54,300 bases of DNA, from the NCBI GenBank assembly GCA_017536965.1, contig JAFWCK010000059.1, forward strand, positions 1 through 54,300, in the 5' to 3' direction. The translations under genes and the position numbers were made by a program. This DNA is from Lachnospiraceae bacterium (GTDB lineage: Bacteria > Bacillota > Clostridia > Lachnospirales > Lachnospiraceae). The notes below the pieces were generated by a model. It had not been told where the DNA came from. It was given only the letters and a program-made list of their open reading frames with translations, and made no database searches. Below, one piece after another: positions 48,635 through 54,300 of this stretch. Each line of letters starts with the position of its first letter. Position 1 is the stretch's first letter.

Positions 48635-49519
48635 ATGAAAAAGATTATTTCTATTCTTACGGTTCTGGCCATCGTGCTCGGTCTGAGTATGACTGCTTTT
48701 GCAGCTTCTTACGACAGACTGGATGATCAGGCAAATGCAATGTCCGAGAATGATCAGGCAGAAGCGGCTGCAGTACTGGATGAAGTCAGCGCGGAGCTGG
48801 ATGCGGATCTGGTCTTTGTGACCGTGAACAATTCCATTCTGGCAGGAAAGACAGAAGAAGAGTATGCAGATGATTATTATGACAGTCATCTTTACTCGGT
48901 GGATGGTGTTATTCTTCTGCTGAATGTGGAAAACGGAAATGGATGGTTTTCGACTGCAGGCAAAGGCATCAACGCTTTCTCGACCTACAATATGCAGGAT
49001 TGTGTGGATGCAATGAGCATCTATTTGCAGTCCAGGGATTATGCTGGTGCGGTCAAGGCCTTTGCAAACAAAGCGAAAGAATATTTCAATTCTGCAGCGA
49101 ACGGCGAGGTGGTAGATATTGACGGCAATGGAAACCAGGGCTATGAAGAGGTCGATCCATATGATCCGTATTATCAGCCGAGAGAGAAGACGCCGGCAAC
49201 GTTTGGCAATATCCTGCTGACGATCTTCATCGCTTTTGTGATCGCCTTTCTGATCTCTCTGATCATTACGGCAGTCATGAAGAACCAGATGAAATCCGTT
49301 ATTTCCGCAAGTGATGCAGACCAGTACGTAGATCCGAACCAGTGCCATATTACAGGCAGCCGTGACCGGTTCCTTTATCATACGGTCACGGTAGTCCCGA
49401 TTCAAAGGCAGGATAACAGGCCGGGTCCTGGCAGTATGGGCGGCCGTCCGGGCGGCGGATCACCGACACATGTTTCCCATAGCGGAACCACGCATGGGGG
49501 CGGCGGTTTTAAATTTTAA
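48635..49519 (+). CDS. TPM-domain protein (YdjH-like)
   Basis: 294 aa: signal peptide (residues 1-23, TAFAASYDRL), extracytoplasmic TPM domain (about 25-150; LDDQANAMSENDQAEAAAVL, DGVILLLNVENGNGWFST), a membrane helix at about 185-210, and a Gly/Ser/His-rich tail ending GGGGFKF. TPM proteins have phosphatase-like or assembly functions. It is the third member of the SPFH/zinc-ribbon/TPM unit. AAGGAGGTGG precedes the ATG. Confidence 0.88.
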   Translation: MKKIISILTVLAIVLGLSMTAFAASYDRLDDQANAMSENDQAEAAAVLDEVSAELDADLVFVTVNNSILAGKTEEEYADDYYDSHLYSVDGVILLLNVENGNGWFSTAGKGINAFSTYNMQDCVDAMSIYLQSRDYAGAVKAFANKAKEYFNSAANGEVVDIDGNGNQGYEEVDPYDPYYQPREKTPATFGNILLTIFIAFVIAFLISLIITAVMKNQMKSVISASDADQYVDPNQCHITGSRDRFLYHTVTVVPIQRQDNRPGPGSMGGRPGGGSPTHVSHSGTTHGGGGFKF

Positions 49520-49533
49520 GTAGAGGACACGAT

Positions 49534-49821
49534 ATGAGCAAAAAAATCAAAACGCCGGGCGTTAAAGAATTATTCGCAGCGATCCTTGCTCTGGAGAATG
49601 AGGATGAGTGCTTCACATTCTTTGAGGATGTCTGCACGACAAATGAGATCCTTTCATTTGCACAGAGATATCAGGTGGCTAAGCTTTTGTATCAGGGATT
49701 GACGTATCAGGAAATCGCTGAAAAGAGTGGTGCGAGCACTGCCACGATCAGCCGTGTCAAACGGTCGATCGATGACGGCAACGGCGGCTACGAGATGATT
49801 TTCAAGAGATTGGGTGAATAG
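49534..49821 (+). CDS. yerC: YerC/YecD family TrpR-like DNA-binding protein
   Basis: 95 aa, TrpR-like helix-turn-helix: LSFAQRYQVAKLLYQGLTYQ, then EIAEKSGASTATISRVKRS. It is the conserved Firmicutes family found beside pcrA. The stop overlaps the GTG start of pcrA by eight bases, so the two are translationally coupled. The regulatory target is unknown. Confidence 0.93.
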   Translation: MSKKIKTPGVKELFAAILALENEDECFTFFEDVCTTNEILSFAQRYQVAKLLYQGLTYQEIAEKSGASTATISRVKRSIDDGNGGYEMIFKRLGE

Positions 49822-52180
49822 ATTGCTTCAAGGTTTAAATGATAAGCAGAAAGAAGCGGTCCTTACAACAGAGGGACCGCTTCTTATACTGGCAGGGGCC
49901 GGTTCGGGCAAGACCAGGGTCATCACGAACCGGATCGCGTATCTGATCCGCGAAAAGGGGGTCAGCCCGCGCAATATCCTTGCCATTACTTTTACAAATA
50001 AAGCAGCCAGTGAGATGCGTGAGCGTGTGGAGGCGAGCGTTGGGATCGATGCCGGCGGTGCCTGGATCAGCACGTTCCATTCTGCATGCGTAAAGATCCT
50101 GCGCATGTACAGCCATCTGATCGGCTATGACAACAACTTTACCATCTACGATGCGGATGACCAGAAAACGGTCATCAAGAACATCTGCAAGAAGTTAGAC
50201 ATCGATACCAAACATTACAAAGAAAAGTGGTTCCTGTCCCAGATCTCATCGGCAAAGGATGAGCTGAAGGGGACGGAGCAGTTTGCTCTGGACGCGGGCG
50301 GCGATTTCTACCTGGAGAAGGTGGCCCGGGTCTACGAGGAATACCAGCGTGAGCTGAAGCGGAACAATGCGTTTGATTTTGACGATCTGATCGTCAAGAC
50401 GGTGGAGCTGTTCCGCCATGATCCGGAGATCCTGGAGCGCTTTCAGGAGCGGTTCCGCTATATCTCCGTGGATGAGTATCAGGATACCAACACCGCGCAG
50501 TTTGTGTTTGTGAGTCTCCTGGCAGCCAAGTATCACAACATCTGTGTTGTGGGCGATGACGACCAGTCGATCTACAAGTTCCGCGGCGCAAATATCGAAA
50601 ACATTCTGCAGTTCGAGAAGGTCTTTCCGGATGCCAAGGTGATCCGTCTGGAGCAGAACTACCGCTCCACGCAGAATATCCTGAATGCGGCCAATGCCGT
50701 GATCAAGAACAACCGGAACCGGAAGGCCAAAAGCCTCTGGACGGAGCACGAGGAAGGCGAGCTGATCAAGCTGTTCCATGTGAACAATCCGTATGAGGAA
50801 GCCGACCGTGTGGTGGATCAGATCAAGCGCTATATGCGCGAGGGCTATAAGTTGAACGACTGTGCCAGCCTTTACAGGACCAACGCGCAGTCCCGTACGC
50901 TGGAGGAGGCGTTTGTGCGTGCCAACCTGCCATATAAGATCGTAGGCGGCGTGAACTTCTATCAGCGCAAGGAAATTAAGGATGTCCTGGCATATTTGAA
51001 GACCATCGATAATGCCAGGGATGATGTAGCCGTGCGGCGGATCATCAATGTGCCAAAGCGCGGCATCGGTGCTGTGGCGGTGAATACAGTGCAAAATCTG
51101 GCCGATGACAGAGGTGTGAACTTCTATACGGCTTTGGATGACGGGATCAACGAAGGCCTCTTTGGCAAAGGCGGTGAGAAACTGCGGGAGTTTCGCAATC
51201 TGATCGAGTCGCTGAAAGAGAGTGCCGGAATCTCCAATGAGCACGGCCGGCAGATGTCCCTGAAGGAGCTGATGGAAGAGGTTCTGGAGAAGACTGGTTA
51301 TCGGCGGGAACTGGAGCTGGAAAATACGGTAGAGGCGCAGACGCGGCTCGAAAATATAGACGAGTTGATCAATAAACTGGCGCTGTATGAAGATACGGCC
51401 GAGGAGCCTACTTTGAGCGGCTTCCTGGAGGAGGTCTCGCTGGTAGCGGATATCGATTCCTGGTCTGCGGACTCAGATTACGTGTCTCTGATCACCATTC
51501 ATTCTGCTAAGGGACTGGAGTTTCCGATCGTGTTCCTCTGCGGCATGGAGGACGGCCTCTTCCCGATGAGCGCAGCCATCAACTCCATGGACGAAGAGGA
51601 CCTGGAGGAGGAACGCCGGCTGGCTTATGTGGCTATCACCAGGGCCAAGGAGAAGCTGATCCTTACGGCATCGCGCATGCGGATGGTCCGCGGCGAGACG
51701 ATGGTCTCTATTATCTCGCGGTTTGTCAGGGAAATACCGGGCGAGCTGATCGAGCCGGATGATGAGAATCAATATGTGATATCGAAGCAGGGCGGACGCG
51801 AGTCGTATGGCGGTTCCGGATCATATGGCAGCCGTGGCGGTTCCGGCGGATCGTACGGCGGTACTGGTTCATATGGCGGCTATACCGATGGCTCGTTTGG
51901 AGGCAATGCTGCCAGCCGGAAAGAGAGTAAAGAGGAGTTCAAACGGAAACCGTTTGCTCTGAGCGGAGGCTCCGGTAAATCTTCAGGCGGCAGCAGCTCC
52001 GGCGGCGGCAAGGCTTTGCTGGATTACGGGGAAGGCGACCGTGTTTCCCATATGAAATTTGGTGAAGGCATCGTCACCGGCATCCGGGACGGGGGCCGTG
52101 ACTGGGAAGTTACCGTAGATTTTGAGGAGTACGGAACCAAGAAACTGTTTGCCGGATTTGCCAAGCTGAAGAAGGTCTGA
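49814..52180 (+). CDS. pcrA: ATP-dependent DNA helicase PcrA/UvrD
   Basis: 788 aa, start GTG. All SF1A motifs are visible: QKEAVLTTEGP, Walker A GAGSGKT, TFTNKAASEMRERV, DEYQDTN, VGDDDQSIYKFRGA, LEQNYRS, TIHSAKGLEFPIVF and VAITRAKEKLIL. A Gly/Ser/Tyr-rich linker (about residues 665-735) separates the helicase core from a C-terminal Tudor-like domain (VSHMKFGEGIVTGI, VDFEEYGTKKL) that binds RNA polymerase in PcrA. It acts in repair and replication-transcription conflict. Confidence 0.96.
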   Translation: MNRLLQGLNDKQKEAVLTTEGPLLILAGAGSGKTRVITNRIAYLIREKGVSPRNILAITFTNKAASEMRERVEASVGIDAGGAWISTFHSACVKILRMYSHLIGYDNNFTIYDADDQKTVIKNICKKLDIDTKHYKEKWFLSQISSAKDELKGTEQFALDAGGDFYLEKVARVYEEYQRELKRNNAFDFDDLIVKTVELFRHDPEILERFQERFRYISVDEYQDTNTAQFVFVSLLAAKYHNICVVGDDDQSIYKFRGANIENILQFEKVFPDAKVIRLEQNYRSTQNILNAANAVIKNNRNRKAKSLWTEHEEGELIKLFHVNNPYEEADRVVDQIKRYMREGYKLNDCASLYRTNAQSRTLEEAFVRANLPYKIVGGVNFYQRKEIKDVLAYLKTIDNARDDVAVRRIINVPKRGIGAVAVNTVQNLADDRGVNFYTALDDGINEGLFGKGGEKLREFRNLIESLKESAGISNEHGRQMSLKELMEEVLEKTGYRRELELENTVEAQTRLENIDELINKLALYEDTAEEPTLSGFLEEVSLVADIDSWSADSDYVSLITIHSAKGLEFPIVFLCGMEDGLFPMSAAINSMDEEDLEEERRLAYVAITRAKEKLILTASRMRMVRGETMVSIISRFVREIPGELIEPDDENQYVISKQGGRESYGGSGSYGSRGGSGGSYGGTGSYGGYTDGSFGGNAASRKESKEEFKRKPFALSGGSGKSSGGSSSGGGKALLDYGEGDRVSHMKFGEGIVTGIRDGGRDWEVTVDFEEYGTKKLFAGFAKLKKV

Positions 52181-52262
52181 AAAGATTAAAAAAGTGTGAA
52201 TTATGGCGGACTTTTGTTGCAAAAATCGGCTCAATAATTTATGATAGATGAGGGTGAATACG

Positions 52263-52613
52263 ATGGGAAAAATTATTAGAACCGGAATTAAATATATCTT
52301 CAAAAGAAAGGCGAAAGGCATGGAAAGAAAATTCGCAGAATTAGTGGAACTTTCTAAACTGAACGAACTGATCAAGAAAGACGAAAAGGAAGAAAAGTGC
52401 GGCAAAGTCTGGAAGATTATCGGTATCTGCGCAGCTGTTGTAGTTGCTCTCGGCGGCATCGGATTCCTTGTCTACAAACTTTTTGCAAACAAGACAGATG
52501 ATTATGATCTTTATGATGATCTGGACAACTATTATGTAGATGATGACTTCGATAAAGATCAGCTGACAGAAGATCTGAGTGACGGAATCAGCGAAGCAGA
52601 TTTTGCAGAATAA
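52263..52613 (+). CDS. Small single-pass membrane protein with acidic tail
   Basis: 116 aa from the ATG behind GAGGGTG. A basic amphipathic N-terminus (MGKIIRTGIKYIFKRKAKG) and a KLNELIKKDEKEEK helix are followed by one membrane helix (about 63-84). The C-terminus is Asp-rich (DDYDLYDDLDNYYVDDDFD). The ATG at 52320 is an alternative start. Similar acidic-tailed proteins are frequent in Lachnospiraceae (DUF4366-like); function unknown. Confidence 0.75.
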   Translation: MGKIIRTGIKYIFKRKAKGMERKFAELVELSKLNELIKKDEKEEKCGKVWKIIGICAAVVVALGGIGFLVYKLFANKTDDYDLYDDLDNYYVDDDFDKDQLTEDLSDGISEADFAE

Positions 52614-52634
52614 AGTTTATATTAGATTGTTTTG

Positions 52635-52672
52635 AAGGCTGTCGTGCAGAGGAAAGCGCGGCAGCCTTTTTT
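52635..52672 (+). terminator. Terminator
   Basis: AAGGCTG-TCGTG paired with CGCGG-CAGCCTT, then TTTT. Confidence 0.85.
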
Positions 52673-52823
52673 GCATTTGATGGAGTATAGAGGTAAGGTC
52701 ACAGTTTCTTCATCACAAAAAAGGCTGTTTTGAGATGAAGGTTTTGTGAACTATATGCTATAATACATCAAACGGAAGAAATGACCCTAAAACAGGGTCA
52801 AAAAGTGATAAAGGTTTTGTGAG

Positions 52824-54158
52824 TTGATGGCTATACGCCACGAGATAAAAATGAGCAAAAAGAAAAAGCAGATCGATCTGACTCCATATGAAAACCGTAA
52901 GGCGCTGTGTCCGCACTTTGGGAAGTGCGGCGGCTGCACCTATCAGAAGATTTCCTATGACCGGCAGCTGGAGATGAAAGCATCTCTGGTTAAGGGGCTG
53001 CTGGATGAGGCCTGTGTGGCTCTGGGAAAAGAGCCGGATTATCGGTTTGAGGGCATCCTTCCATCTCCGATGGAGGAGGGCTACCGCAATAAAATGGAAT
53101 TCACGTTCGGGGATGAGTGCAAGGATGGTCCGTTTGCGCTGGGGCTGCATCAGAAGGGCAGCTTTATGAATATTGTAAATGTGACAGACTGCCACTTGAT
53201 CCATTCGGACATGAACCTGGTGCGCAATACCATCAGGGATTACTTCCAGCCGTTTTATGAGGCAGGACAAGTTTCCTTCTACAATCATCGTTCCCATCAG
53301 GGATGGCTGAGACATCTTTTGCTCAGGCGGGCGGCAGCTACAGGGGAGATTCTGGCTGCGCTGGTTACGACATCGCAGATGGATCCGGAGACATCGCAGA
53401 AGATGCTGGACGAACTGACGGAGCGCCTGAAAATGCTGGATGTGGAAGGCACCATTACAGGCATTTTGCATATCACAAATGATTCGCTGGCAGATATTAT
53501 ACAGAGCGATAAAACGGATATTCTGTTTGGCCGCGATTATATTATGGAGGAAGTCCTGGGTCTGAAGTTCCGGATTTCTGTTTTCTCTTTCTTCCAGACC
53601 AATACAAGGGGGGCAGAAGTGCTGTACGCAAAGGCACGCGAATATGCATCGTTCGCACATGGTATGCTGTATGATCTGTACAGCGGCACCGGCACCATCA
53701 CACAGCTGATGGCAGACGCAGTGGAGGAGGCCGTCGGAGTGGAGATCGTGAAAGAGGCTGTTGAGGCGGCAAAGGAAAATGCGGCGCTGAACGGCATTTC
53801 GAATGTACGCTTTATCGCGGCGGATGTGCTGGCCGCGCTGGATGATCTGCCTAAACCGGACAGCCTGATCCTGGACCCGCCAAGAGAAGGAATCAATCCG
53901 AAAGCTTTAGGAAAAATCCTGCGTTATGGCGTAGATAATGTAGTTTATGTCAGCTGCAAACCGACATCCCTGGGACGTGATCTGCGAGGATTCTTTGCTG
54001 CGGGCTATCAATTGGAAAAAGCATGCTGCGTGGACATGTTCCCGGAAACAGAGCATGTGGAAACGGTAGTTCTTTTAAGTGACAAAAAGATTGACGGACA
54101 TATCAACATAGATCTGGATGTCGAAAAGCTCGAAGATAAGTCAGTGACATCAAAATGA
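52824..54158 (+). CDS. rlmD: 23S rRNA (uracil-C5)-methyltransferase, RlmD/RumA family
   Basis: About 444 aa. No N-terminal TRAM domain is seen; a [4Fe-4S] motif CPHFGKCGGCTYQK lies near residues 29-42. SAM-binding YDLYSGTGTITQLMAD, LDPPREGINPKAL and VYVSCKPTSLGRDL (catalytic Cys) follow. It methylates a uridine in 23S rRNA (U1939 type), or a related site since Firmicutes have several paralogues. The start is uncertain: alternatives are the ATG a few bases on and the one encoding MSKKKKQ. Confidence 0.92.
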   Translation: MMAIRHEIKMSKKKKQIDLTPYENRKALCPHFGKCGGCTYQKISYDRQLEMKASLVKGLLDEACVALGKEPDYRFEGILPSPMEEGYRNKMEFTFGDECKDGPFALGLHQKGSFMNIVNVTDCHLIHSDMNLVRNTIRDYFQPFYEAGQVSFYNHRSHQGWLRHLLLRRAAATGEILAALVTTSQMDPETSQKMLDELTERLKMLDVEGTITGILHITNDSLADIIQSDKTDILFGRDYIMEEVLGLKFRISVFSFFQTNTRGAEVLYAKAREYASFAHGMLYDLYSGTGTITQLMADAVEEAVGVEIVKEAVEAAKENAALNGISNVRFIAADVLAALDDLPKPDSLILDPPREGINPKALGKILRYGVDNVVYVSCKPTSLGRDLRGFFAAGYQLEKACCVDMFPETEHVETVVLLSDKKIDGHINIDLDVEKLEDKSVTSK

Positions 54159-54195
54159 TTTGAGACACATAAAATAGAAACAGGAGAAGATGAAG

Positions 54196-54300
54196 ATGTG
54201 TACAGCAGCAACTTATTATGCAAAGGATCATTATTTCGGACGCAATCTGGATCTGGAATTTTCTTATCACGAAGAGATCACTATTGTGCCAAGAAACTAT
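54196..54300 (+). CDS. Choloylglycine hydrolase family (bile salt hydrolase/penicillin V acylase), N-terminal part
   Basis: The gene runs off the window. The visible 35 codons start MCTAATYYAKDHYFGRNLDL and continue with FSYHEEITIVPRNY, the hallmark start of the Ntn-hydrolase family. Cys2 is the nucleophile exposed after Met removal, and Arg16 and Asp19 match the conserved R-x-x-D. ACAGGAG lies eight bases before this ATG; an ATG six bases earlier is less likely because Cys must be residue 2. Bile salt hydrolase is the more likely role in a gut anaerobe; penicillin V acylase cannot be excluded. Confidence 0.85.
   Translation, partial: MCTAATYYAKDHYFGRNLDLEFSYHEEITIVPRNY

Noticed and set aside
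1..54300. tRNA, rRNA, phage or insertion-sequence genes
   Set aside because: I looked in the gene-free stretches for T-loop and anticodon-stem patterns and for transposase or integrase motifs and found none convincing.

Overview
The window reads as chromosomal DNA of an anaerobic, acetogenic Clostridia (Bacillota), probably a gut-associated member near Lachnospiraceae/Eubacteriales. The evidence is a Wood-Ljungdahl carbonyl-branch cluster (cooT, cooC, acsD, acsC, acsE, acsB, acsV, DUF3786), Gram-positive wall genes (two LCP proteins, GH25 lysozyme, a sortase-type surface protein), strong AGGAGG ribosome-binding sites, a YerC-PcrA pair, and the start of a choloylglycine hydrolase (bile salt hydrolase type) gene at the right edge. 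I cannot name a species. No rRNA, tRNA, IS transposase, phage gene or CRISPR array was recognised.

Layout. 1-5.4 kb: remnant of a nucleotidyltransferase gene, a divergent TetR/SDR pair, two tandem LCP wall-polymer ligases and a YvcK/CofD-like protein. 5.4-7.1 kb: a lone nuclease-like gene between two copies of a ~165-bp palindromic repeat. 7.1-10.4 kb: a 1087-aa cell-surface protein. 10.6-19.1 kb: a branched-chain-amino-acid-type ABC importer (SBP, two ATPases, two permeases), a uroporphyrinogen-decarboxylase-family protein (the family of corrinoid methyltransferases) and a LysR regulator. This module is bracketed by two direct copies of an unusual ~265-bp repeat. 19.1-30.8 kb: housekeeping and redox genes (YbaK, Fe-S aldo/keto reductase, GH25, two nitroreductases, S1-domain protein, TrkAH potassium uptake, Hsp33, membrane proteins).

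30.8-41.9 kb: the acs region. It opens with a probable nickel-handling trio (His-rich protein, CsoR/RcnR-family repressor, CooT), followed by CooC, the corrinoid iron-sulfur protein (AcsD/AcsC), its methyltransferase AcsE, acetyl-CoA synthase AcsB, a small unknown protein, the corrinoid activator AcsV and a DUF3786 protein. The CO dehydrogenase subunit gene acsA is not in the window. Together these proteins move a methyl group from methyl-THF to the corrinoid protein and on to the Ni-Fe A-cluster for acetyl-CoA synthesis. The URO-D/Liv module upstream could feed methyl groups into the same pathway, but that is inference. 42-54.3 kb: cold-shock protein, a membrane-anchored polysaccharide deacetylase, MgtE, a YdjI-YdjG-YdjH-like envelope module, YerC-PcrA, RlmD and the partial choloylglycine hydrolase.

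The intergenic DNA is unusually repeat-rich. It holds (i) a dispersed 42-bp-period repeat arranged as converging inverted arrays at two loci, (ii) the 265-bp and 165-bp elements, and (iii) many short tandem duplications, several of which begin inside the last codons of a gene and carry its stop codon with them. These repeats, the TGTAAC pairs in front of acs genes and the bracketed methyltransferase module are the most novel material here. All calls come from reading the sequence; no database search was run, and site coordinates may be off by a base or so.
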